A stretch of DNA of 64,000 nucleotides. Origin: Pomacea canaliculata. Lineage: Eukaryota > Mollusca > Gastropoda > Architaenioglossa > Ampullariidae. The translations under genes and the position numbers were made by a program. The stretch's first letter is position 1. Each line of letters begins with the position of its first letter. The notes under the pieces are model-generated. The model was not told where the DNA came from. It searched no databases and worked only from the letters and a program-made list of their open reading frames with translations. The stretch lies in NCBI RefSeq assembly GCF_003073045.1, contig NC_037595.1, positions 2,418,001 through 2,482,000 on the forward strand, in the 5' to 3' direction. Of the stretch, positions 24,332 to 34,126 are shown piece by piece.

Positions 24332-26161
24332 TCACTTCTCACAGACAAAAGAAAACATGCGCGAGACACTGCAATATTCATCATCCCATTGCCCGTTGCT
24401 GAAGATGGCGCCACAGGCCTGGCTATTATACAAGTTGTCCGGCTGTCCCTGTGCCCAGTTGGAGTAAGGAATGCCTCTTCCATTAGATGTTAATACCCAG
24501 AGTCCATTTTGCAGCAAGTCGTTGATTCCCAACCAGACCTTGCCAGCTGAGAGGTCAAAGATAGAACAGTTCTCACAGGCACAGTAGAGCAAACAAATAT
24601 TAGTTTTTAAATATATAATATATATTGTAATTATCACTACAGGAAATCTTTCTAGAGCTATTTCTGCTGCTTTTTTTAAACCTTCCATCATGAATGGCGT
24701 TATCCGGACTCAATGTCATTATTGAAACTGTTTCCCTGAAGGTAGTGATGACAGCTTCAGACCAGAATGATGCAGTATGACTAAAAAAAACTCAGTTCTA
24801 TATTTTAAGTCAATAGGTGATTGTAACATACAAAAATATCTTGTAAAATATTTGAGTATTCATAAAATGTCTGTATAGAATTGTGATAGTTCGGGGCCGT
24901 TTCCAGCATGAACATGGTCTAAAGCAGACCTGGGCAAAGGCCGGCCCGCGGGCTACATCCGGCACGCCACCTGTCTCTGAACGGCCCGCCCGCCAGTATA
25001 TATACTATATATACTATATACACAGTATTGGGTAAAACTGAGTTAACTATATCAGTCCGGCCCTCTAAAACCATCCCAATTTCTCATGCGGCCCCTTGGG
25101 AAAATTAATTGCTCACCCCTGGTCTAAGGGCTAGTATGTACACACTGCGGATCTGGACACATATTTATTTTTCTTGCTCATGTAGGAAAAATCTAGAGGG
25201 ACCTGCTATAAAACCCATTTCACAGTATTACAAGGTGATGATGGTGCGCCTTTCGTGAATGTAGTCACTTACCTACCCTGCTGTTGATCAAATTCCGAAC
25301 AAAAGTGTTTTCCGAGGCTGAGGTGATTTCGACAAGGTGACCACCAAACGACCTGCAGAGACTCTGTCAAGAATAAAACAAATTAGCACTTGACACCTAC
25401 TTCCATGGGGTATCCTGGAGACAATGACATTTTTATCGTTTGTCTAAAGCATAATTAATCTGTGTTACTATGCGTAAAGCAGGATCACTTGTTTAAAAAT
25501 CATCATAGCAACTAAAGAAACTCGACAGCTAAATAACCAGAAGAAAGAAATTTTAAAAACTTACAGAAGTATCTTATGACATAATACATCAAATAAATTG
25601 CCACATTAGCTGTCCCAAATTAAATGATTTTTGTCCCACATCTGTTGATGTATGTTTGAGTTTAAAAGTCAACTCAGGCAAAATTAGTTTAAAATCAGAA
25701 ACTTACCCTAGCAACTACCCACGGAAGTGGCTGCCTGATGTAGGCATAACACGAGTTGCCATATCGAGTCCAGGAGTTAGGACACACAGAGCAATCTGTA
25801 GACATCGCAAAACTGTTTTTATTTTGTTGTTTGAATCCTCACTGTATTTTACTATCAGGTACGAAGCAAATCAGACTTTTTGAAGTTCTGTAATTTAATT
25901 TATTTTAATTACACAAAATAAAGAAAAAAGAAACCCTGACTATAGAGAAGTGAAAGGTGAAGAACTTTTTATCATTTAATGTGATGTCAGACGACGATAA
26001 AGAACAACTGATAGTCCACAATAAAGACTACGAGGACAAAATGGCGGTGTTGTTGCTGCTGAAATGTAAACATTATTCTCGACTCCTCAAAGTAAGACTG
26101 AAGCCTACTTACGGCACACGCCAGTGAGAGCCAGAAGCAGGAGGAGCGTTGATGTCGACAT
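24332..26161 (-). CDS. Secreted single-domain C-type lectin, copy 3, QPD-type (4 exons)
   Basis: Exons on minus: 26113-26161, 25707-25795, 25273-25363 and 24332-24546. They join in phase to 147 aa. The signal peptide is as in the other copies. Exon 2 starts CSVCPNSWTRYGNSCY rather than CFVCPNS, and exon 3 has LCRSFGGHLVEI. In exon 4 the sugar-binding loop reads GQPDN instead of GEPNN. QPD is the galactose-type signature in C-type lectins, EPN the mannose-type (family knowledge). The change needs GAG to CAG and AAC to GAC only. Other residues also differ nearby (LLQNGLW, YNSQAC, IFSNGQWDD). Intron 3 holds a hAT-like MITE. A likely poly(A) signal on minus lies at 23914-23919. Confidence 0.85.
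24925..25121. mobile_element. hAT-like MITE in lectin 3 intron
   Basis: A 197-base insertion starting CAGACCTGGGCAAAGG and ending TTGCTCACCCCTG, so the ends are imperfect inverted repeats. It has repeated GGCCCG/CGGCCC cores. It is flanked by 8-base direct repeats GTCTAAAG (24917-24924) and GTCTAAGG (25122-25129). The equivalent place in units 1, 2 and 4 has a single copy and no insert. TIR sequence and 8-bp duplication are typical of non-autonomous hAT elements. Confidence 0.85.
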
Positions 26162-26197
26162 GTCTGTCTGTACAGGGGCTTAGAGACAGTGTGAGTC

Positions 26198-26203
26198 TTT
26201 ATA
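26198..26203 (-). promoter_or_regulatory. TATA box of lectin 3
   Basis: TATAAA on minus, 37 bases before the lectin 3 ATG. The flank reads GTGAGTATAAAGACTCACAC, one base different from the other units. Confidence 0.7.
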
Positions 26204-26490
26204 CTCACAGCACACTGCGGGACGTCCACCATCACCTGTACCACGTGACAGTAGAAGGTTGGCAATATAACTAATGGGGGGGAATATAACTACTGATAAG
26301 AGAAATAACGCATCGCACGTAGCTGTCGTCAGGTACTCACCACGATGTCGTCTGTCAAGGACAGGAGCTATTGAGTGTCATCGTGTTTCATGGTCAGTTA
26401 CTGAGGTGGGATAGGACAGCTGCGTGTGGGAGGTGGCTGTCACATTCACTGGACTATGTCCCATCGACTGCGTGTCACGACGTTTCTTGG

Positions 26491-26523
26491 CGACGTCACA
26501 TGGTCCTTTGCTGTGCTACCAGA
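26491..26523. promoter_or_regulatory. Single CRE-like 33-mer upstream of lectin 3
   Basis: One copy of the motif (GCGACGTCACATGG), about 290 bases upstream of the TATA box, in the same reduced form as unit 1. Confidence 0.4.
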
Positions 26524-26689
26524 AAATTCATGGTCCTCTTCCAGATGTTGTATTTTCTGTATCCACTGAGATACTTACCAAATGGCAGACATGTCTCTTG
26601 CTAGACGACTTCGACTCATCCCCTAGTATGTAGAAATATCACCGTGAATAGAGTAACACAAATCTCTCAACCTGAGTAGAGTTCTTAAA

Positions 26690-27830
26690 TGTCTCCTAGT
26701 GCCTGGAACCTGTTCTTTTTTTCCATAGCAAGGGCCCGTTTGGTGGCTGGATTTTTCAGTTTGCCGGAGTCCACTCTCTGCTTCAGAGAAACTGTGGGCA
26801 TCAAAAGAGTGTGGTCACTGGCAACGTCTGCTCCTCTGTAGGATCTGACATCTTGAAGTGAGCTCCTCCATCTTCGGTTGATGATGACATGGTTTATCTG
26901 GTTCTTTGTGATCCCATCTGGTGATGTCCACGTTGCCCTGTGGATGTCTCTGTTGGAAGAGCGTGCCTCCAATCAGTAGGGTGTTTTTTCACAAAAGTCT
27001 GCCAGTCTCTCTCCGTTGTCATTGATGGTACCAATTCCATGCTTGCCCATGAAATGCTCCCTGCAGGTGTTGTCACTTTCCACCTTGGCATTGAGATCAC
27101 CGATGGGCTGGAACACTCTCCGAGGCTGCCTGGAGCTGATCGTAAAAAGCATCCTTGTCTTATGCCTCGGAGTCTTCTGATGGTGCATAGCAAGCTAGAC
27201 CTGTCAGCTTTGTGTACTTTGAGTGAAATCTTGCTCTCAAAAGCCTGGGTCCATAAGGCTTCCATTCCAGCAGTGCCTTTTCAGTTTTCTTGTTGAGGAG
27301 TAGAGCTACTCCTTCAGAGTGCTGAGCGTCTGATCTTCCTGAGAACAAGATGGTATGTCCTGACGCTAGTCTCCTCTTTCCCGTGCCGGTCCATCTGACC
27401 TCACTGACTCCCAGGATGTCCAAGTTGTAGTTGTCAAACTCCTTCACTAGTTGGAGCATCCTGCCAGTCTGGTACAAGGTCTGGACGTTCCAGCACCCCA
27501 CCCTCAACTTTTGCCTCGGCTTCAGTAAATCCACTGTCGGAGCGCCAGCTACCTCTCGGGTTTGGCTGTCGTCCGTCATAAGTCGTGTTTCCTGGTGTGC
27601 TTCATTACCTTCGCCATCCGAGACGAGTTCTCTGGTCTTAGTTACTGTAACATGCTTTTTTTTACATGGTGGGGTTGTTAGCTCTACCACAACCTACTTT
27701 ACCTGTAGGTGAGGTGTCCACCTTAGTCGCCTCTTACGACATGCCTGGCTGGATGTCAGAGACCCTATTCTTACAGTGCTCGCTAGGCAAGCATACCCCG
27801 GGGTCCCACAGGGGAGAGAGGAGACCTACT
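26690..27830 (-). mobile_element. RTE-type LINE, 5' half (endonuclease end), unit 3 copy
   Basis: Same fragment and breakpoint as the unit 2 copy. The first endonuclease part is open at 27160-27690 (KLRVGCWNVQTLYQTGRM, LGVSEVRWTGTGKRR); later parts are in other frames (DRDIHRATWTSPDG-like, GADVASDHTLL). Sharing the same internal breakpoint with unit 2 means both descend from one already broken copy by duplication, not from two insertions. Confidence 0.85.
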
Positions 27831-28064
27831 CCTATGATAAAGACCTGACAAGTAGGTAAGGGTTGACATTTATACGTGTTTTTATTGTCCGGACCTAAGT
27901 AAGAAGCTTTTGCCTGCATCTGATTTTAGATGTAAGACTTTCTTCAGTTGTAATATCAGGCAGTTATATCACACCTTTCAGCAGTTTGTTATGTCTACTA
28001 CATAATAGTATATAGTGTAACATTGATAGCATGTACTGTAGGTTATTACATTCACAGTATTTTC

Positions 28065-28452
28065 CGTGTGCGGACGTTTCGCCGCATTATGTCAGAGAGA
28101 GAGAGAGAGCTTACTTACTTCTCAAAGAATGAAAGTAACTACTAGATTACGCAATAATTCTTTATTTCAAACAAATTTTACACACAGACTTCACAGACAG
28201 TTCACTTTGATTGTCACAGATTATGCGCAACAGCTTTGAGATACATTGATACAATGGCGAGAGAAATGTGTGAGCTAACGGTTCACATGAGGAGGGATAG
28301 TGAGAGAGAGTTCACTGATACATTGATACAATGGCGAGAGAAATGTGTGAGCTAAGGGGCGTCACACACTTGACTTCGGCTAAAGGTCCGTGTGAAATGC
28401 CGAAATGAAGTGTCCCGCGCCGAAACGTCCGGCGGTGAAACGTCCGTGTACC
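28065..28452. mobile_element. Non-autonomous DNA transposon-like insertion, 8-bp duplication
   Basis: A 388-base insertion in the unit 3 spacer that interrupts the CACAGTATTTTCATCCCG sequence continuous in units 2 and 4. It is flanked by GTATTTTC on both sides (28057-28064 and 28453-28460). The ends form imperfect inverted repeats around CGGACGTTTCGCCGC at the left and GCGGTGAAACGTCCG at the right. Inside, a block near GATACATTGATACAATGGCG is duplicated. No coding capacity; superfamily not certain. Confidence 0.7.
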
Positions 28453-30098
28453 GTATTTTCATCCCGTTATAGTGTGAGATGACTAGTAGTGTGCCATGGA
28501 TAGTAAGACATCGATATGATATTTTTTCATTAAATGTTTAGGTGTGCAAGTATTCTAATTCTCATTTAAAGTGATAAAAATGACCACGTTCATATTTCCT
28601 TCCCTACCACAATTAGTTTGAGAGCTTAAAATCAGGATGTAGACACATGTTTATGGCTGTACAAGTGCTGCTGCATTCTAGCGCATGTCCTTGTATAAAA
28701 GGCAAATGGTGAAATCCGAACCAAGCTTCAAACTTTAGTGTCTCATTGGCCTTGGACATTGGCAGGTACGAAGACTACCTCCTAGTAATATAATATTTCC
28801 CACACAGCCATACAACTGATATCTGCTGACAACGCAGTATACAAAGCTGTCACCATCATCAATATCTACACTACAAAATTAATCATACCATCCTATTAAA
28901 GTCTGTATAGCTTGTATGATTTACATACAACACAACAGTGAAGTACTAAGTAATCTCCGATGGTTGTAAAGTGCCAAAAACCATATCGCAGATTGTCAGA
29001 TCATTGTAGGATGCTGCATTCACGTGAAAGTTTGTTTACCGTTGTCGTCTGCCGAAAATAAGAAAAGACAACATGTGTGTGTGTGTGCGCAACCATGTGG
29101 GAGTATACACTGTACCTGGGTATGTGGGAGTATTTGTGTGTGCTTTCATATCACGCGATTTTAACGTGAACAAGAGAGACTGAGAAAAGAATGTTAATGC
29201 ATGTGAATGAATGATAGTAGTTTGGAGAGAGCCTGCACATATGACCACAAGTGATCAGTCGCCAGAACTTATGTGAGAAAATATGCATGCTTGGGTTGAG
29301 GAAAAGAGAAAGAGAAATACAGAAAACAAGGATTGTAATTTAGTTAGACACGTTTATATTGTTGAAAGTCTGTGCTCGTTTTTCTGAAAAGAATGCAATT
29401 TAAGTTTATTTTACATGCACATTCAGGCTTTGAACGCTTAAAAGATATCACGAAATTCTTGTTATATGTGTAGAGAGAAACGAGCTGGAAGCGGGGGCTG
29501 GTACAGTTGTTAGACGCCTCACAGAACTTGGTTGGACCTGGGTATCTACCACCAAACCACAAAGAAAAAGGCAAGACGAATGAATATATAAATCGTTTAT
29601 TTTGTGTAAAGTTGACGTTCCAAGTTCCAAGTTGAAAATGTTCAGATTATTCTTGTCTGCTTTTGCTGTCAGAAGTTGAGAGACACACAAACGTACAAAC
29701 ATACACACACACGTATATATATATATAAATTGATTGCTCAATTTAGGCAAATATTAAGACTAAAAAAAGCTGCGGAAAACCAAAGATTCAAACACCTTGG
29801 ACTTCACTTGCTTGGACCAGATTTTATGGTTTGCGTGGAATTACAACTAAGTGTGCGGGTACGCATGTGTGTACAAGTCAGTGCGTGTGTCTGTACATGT
29901 TTAGGTGTGAGAGCAAGTGCGTTCTTAGTGGCTGCATTCATCTATTCACTCAAAACAGTGATACCTGAAAATGTCGAGGCTAAGAATATTTATATATTTA
30001 TATATATATATTGCATATGACAGAGGACTGTCTTGACTGCACGCTAACCTCCTGAAACAATTCGTCATAATTATGCGCCAACGTCCACCGCAGTTCTC

Positions 30099-30147
30099 AC
30101 GTCATTTCGACGTAGATCATACGTACACGTATACGTGAAGAGCACGT
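30099..30147. promoter_or_regulatory. ACGT ladder, unit 4
   Basis: ACGT cores start at 30099, 30110, 30121, 30133 and 30144, plus an extra core at 30127. The spacing matches unit 1. Confidence 0.4.
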
Positions 30148-30881
30148 AAAATATTTATGTTTATATGTCAACAATGTTGACAGTTGTTTTGTGGTATTAT
30201 GTGAGTTGGGCTGACATTATTCTTATTTTTCTTTGTACTTTATGAATATAAATATTACTATTTTTTACTTATTTGTATCGCGTTTTTAGAGTCAATATTT
30301 TTTCCATTGAGCATTTTGTAGCAAAGAGGGTCATGTGAAGGATGTTCACGGTACTTCATAACTCTTTTAATAATAACAACCAAATAAAAAAATTTTAGCG
30401 GAAAAGACACAAGAGGTCATACTCAAGTGAGGTGCAATTGTTTTATTGTCTTTTCGATAAAACTGAAAAAATGTTCAGGAAACATCCTCCTACAGTATCC
30501 AGAGACGGTTGTCACTGCCACTACTCTGTTACCGAATCCTCCCCTCTTGGACTGCTGTTTCTCCTGTTACTAGCACAGCCTTCTGTAATAAGTAAAAAGC
30601 AATAAACTTTCAGAAATTGTTTGTAGCTGTATTCAAAATTGTCTTGCCACAATAACAGTGGAAATCTCTTTCTAAAAAAAGGTAAAAATCTTGAAAGATT
30701 TAAAGATGTAGGAATACTGCAGAAAATACATTGTAAGAATTATTTACAGTTAGTCTTCACAGACCTTGCGAGGAAATATCCCGTTAGTCAGATGGTAAAA
30801 ATATCGTTTTAATACTTGGGACAATAATGACTCTCAATAAACACCTGGGTGACATTCTTACCTTTGTGACAACACCTGTAC

Positions 30882-32348
30882 TCACTTCTCACAGACAAAA
30901 GGAAACGTGCGCGAGACACTGCAATATTCATCATCCCATAGCCCGTTGCTGTAGATGGCGCCACAGGCCTGTTTATTATGCAAGTTGTTCGGCTCTCCTC
31001 GTGCCCAGTTGGAGTAAGAAATACCTCTTCCATTTAATGTTAATACCCAGCGTCCATTTTGCACAAAGTCGTTGATTCCTAACCAGACCTTGCCCGCTGA
31101 GAGGTCAAAGATAGAACAGTTCTCCCCAGAGCAAACAAATATTAGTTTTTTTAAGTCTACTGATTTTGATATCAAATAATATATATATATATTGTATTTA
31201 ATACTACATGAATTCTTTCTAGAGCTATTTCAAGTCAATAATTAATTGCAGTATAAAAAATATCTTTTTATAAAATATTTGAATAGTCATGACAAGTCTG
31301 TATAGAACTGCGACCGTTCGGAGCCGTTTCCAGCATGAACATAGTCTAAAGGCTACTATGTACACCTTGAGGATCTGGACACGCTTGTCCATGTATGGAA
31401 AATCTAGAAGGACCTGCTATAAAACTCATTTCACAGTATTACAAGATGATGGGTCGCCTTTCGTGGATGTAGTCACTTACCGCCCTTGTTGTTGATCAAA
31501 TTCCGAACAAAAGTGTTTTCCGAGGCTGAGGTGATTTCGACGAGGTGACCACCAAACACCCTGCAGAGGCTCTGTAAAGAATATATATATATATACTATC
31601 TGTCACCTTCTTGCATGGGGTATCCTACGGACAATGACATTTTTAACGTTCTTTTAAGGCAGGATCACGTGTTTAACAATCATCCTAGCAACTTAATTTG
31701 GGACACCTAATGTGGCAGTTTATTTGAGATATAAGATGATCTCGTGTGTTTTCCTGATCTCTTTCTTCAGGTTATTCAGCTGTCGTGTTTCTTAAATGTC
31801 TTGTGTCCCACATCTGTTGATATGTTTGAGTTTGAAAGTTAGCTCAGGAAAAATAAGTTTAAAATCGGAAACTTACCCTAGCATCTACCCACGGAAGCAG
31901 CTGCCCAATGTAGGCATAACACGAGTTGCCATGTCGAGTCCAGGACTTAGGACACACAGAACAATCTGTAGACATCACAAAACTGTTTTTATTTTGCTGT
32001 TTGAATCCTCACTGTCTTAAAAGTTAGAGACCATGTATTTTTCTATCACCTACGAAGAAAAACAGACATTTTGAACTTATGATTTTATTTTAATGACATA
32101 AAATAAAGTAACACGAAACCCTTACTATAGAGAAGTGAAACGTGAAGACCTTTTTATATATTTCAATGTAATGTCAGACGACGATAAAGAACAACTGATT
32201 GTCCACAATAAACATTACGAGGACTAAATGGCGGTGTTGTTGCTGATGAAATGTTAACATTATTGTAGACTCCTCAAAGTAAGAGTGAATGCTACTTACG
32301 GCACACGCCAGTGAGAGCCAAAAGCAGGAGGAGCGTTGATGTCGACAT
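30882..32348 (-). CDS. Secreted single-domain C-type lectin, copy 4 (4 exons)
   Basis: Exons on minus: 32300-32348, 31877-31965, 31481-31571 and 30882-31096. They join in phase to 147 aa. The signal peptide matches copy 1, with one silent base change. The CRD has LCRVFGGHLVEITSASEN in exon 3 and, in exon 4, KVWLGINDFVQNGRW, the EPN motif (GEPNNLHN) and LWDDEYC. It is predicted mannose-type from EPN. The C-terminal FVCEK is intact. The intron before exon 4 is shorter than in other copies, having lost sequence around the CTGAAGGTAGTGATG block. A likely poly(A) signal on minus lies at 30442-30447. Confidence 0.85.
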
Positions 32349-32384
32349 GTCTGTCTGTACAGGTGCTTAGAGACAGTGTGAGTC

Positions 32385-32390
32385 TTTATA
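32385..32390 (-). promoter_or_regulatory. TATA box of lectin 4
   Basis: TATAAA on minus, 37 bases before the lectin 4 ATG, in the same conserved context as the other three genes. Confidence 0.7.
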
Positions 32391-32670
32391 CTCTCAGCAC
32401 ACTACCGGACGTCCACCATCACCTGTATCACGTGACAGTAGAAAGCGCGCAGTATAATTAATGAAACCACAAATAAGATAAATAATAAGACATCACACGC
32501 AGCTGTCGCCAGTACTCACCACGATGTCGTCTGTCAAGGACAGGAGGTATTGAGTGTCATCTTGTTTTATGGCCAACTACTGGGGGAGGGACAGGACAGC
32601 TGCATATTGGACGTGACTGTTGACTGGGAACGTCATATTCACATCGACTGCGTGACACGACGTTGCTGGA

Positions 32671-32736
32671 CGACGTCACATGGTCTTTAGCTGTGCTACC
32701 AGGTGACGTCACATGGTCCTTAGCTGTGCTACCAGA
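32671..32736. repeat. 33-bp CRE-bearing repeat, two copies
   Basis: Two head-to-tail copies start at 32671 (CGACGTCAC) and 32704 (TGACGTCAC, full palindrome), about 280-350 bases upstream of the lectin 4 TATA box. The second copy is followed directly by the AAAATTCATGGTCC flank common to all units. Confidence 0.8.
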
Positions 32737-34070
32737 AAATTCATGGTCCTGTTCCAGATGTAGTATTTTCTGTGTCCCCTGAGATACTTGCCAAATGGCA
32801 GACATGTCTCTTGCTAGATGACTTCGAGTCATCCCATAATATGTAGAAATATCAACGTGAATAAAGTAACACAAATCTCTCAATCTGAGTAGAGTGCTTA
32901 AAGTTCTACAGACAGGCTGTGAACAATAGTTCAACTAACCGGCTTAAAAGTAGGAACTGATCCTAGTCTAAAAGTCTGGTTAGATGAGAGAGGCGTTCAG
33001 CTGAAACAGAGCTTGGGGACCTACTCCTAGGATAAACACCTGACAGGTAGGTAAGGGTTGACATTTACATGTGTTTAGTGACCAAACCTCAATAAGAAGC
33101 TTTTGCCTGGATCTGATTTTAGATGTAAGAATTCGTTTCATTTGTAGTGTAAGGCAGTTATATCACACGTTTCAGCAGTTTGTCATGTCTACTACATAAT
33201 AGTATATAGTGTAACATTGATAGCATGTACTGTAGGTTATTACATTCACAGTATTTTCATCCCATAGTGTGAGATTACTAGTAGTGTGCCATGTATAGTA
33301 AAACATTGATATGCTATTTTTTCATTAAATGTTTAGATGTACAAATATTCTAATTCTCATTTAAAAGTGATAAAAATGACCACCTTCATATTTCCTTTCC
33401 TACCAGAATTAGTTTGAGAACTTAAAATCAGGATGTAGACATGTTTTTTGATGGACAAGTGCTGTTGCATTCTAGCAAATGCCCTTGTATAAAAGGGAAA
33501 TGATGAAATCCGAACCAAGCTTCAAACTTTAGTATCTCATTGACCTTCGACATTGGCACGTACGAAGACTACCTCCTAGTAATATAATATTTCGAACAGA
33601 GTCATACAACTGATATCTGCTGACAACGCAGTATACAAAGCTGTCGCCATCATCGATATCTACACAATAAAATTAATCATAGCATCCTATTAAAGTCTGT
33701 GTAGCTTGTATGATTTACATACAACACAAGAGTGAAGTATTAAATAATATCTGAAGGGATATAAAGTGTGAAACAAATGTATCACAGATTGTCAGAACAA
33801 GGATGCTGCATTCACGTGAGTAGTTGTTTACATTTGTCATCTGCCGAAAAAACGAAAAGACAGCATGTGTGTGTGAGATATCATGTGGTGGGATATACTA
33901 TATCTGTGTATTTGTGAGAAAAAAGACAAGACGAATGAATATGATGAATAAATCTTTTATTTTGTCTAGGAAGTATTTATTTCCAAGTTGAAAATGTTCA
34001 GATTATTCTCGTCTGTTTCGCTGCCAGTAGTTGAGAGACACACAAACGTACAAACTTACGCACACCTACA

Positions 34071-34071
34071 A

Positions 34072-34109
<38 letters not shown>

Positions 34110-34126
34110 ACACGCACACACACACT
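34071..34126. repeat. (CA)n microsatellite at the distal end of the lectin array
   Basis: A CA run with AACACG interruptions, where unit 4 homology ends. In units 2 and 3 the same place has a short ACACAC tract leading to a TATATA run. Confidence 0.85.

Larger units (their letters stand above)
23526..30050. repeat. Tandem lectin repeat unit 3
   Basis: About 6.5 kb. It is closest to unit 2 in layout, sharing the LINE endonuclease half at the same breakpoint and the long spacer. It differs by two unit-specific DNA transposon-like insertions (24925-25121 and 28065-28452) and lacks the LINE 3' end in lectin intron 1. Confidence 0.8.
30051..34070. repeat. Tandem lectin repeat unit 4 (distal end incomplete)
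   Basis: About 4 kb, carrying the ACGT ladder, lectin 4, two CRE 33-mers and part of the spacer. It has no LINE: the sequence GCTTGGGGACCTACTCC at about 33010 is continuous, representing the site before LINE insertion. Homology to the spacer fades after about 33900 and stops near a CA-repeat. Confidence 0.8.

Noticed and set aside
12128-34070. Lectin repeats as assembly duplication artefact
   Set aside because: Each unit has private insertions, indels and coding changes, so they are real diverged paralogs and not one locus repeated by mistake.
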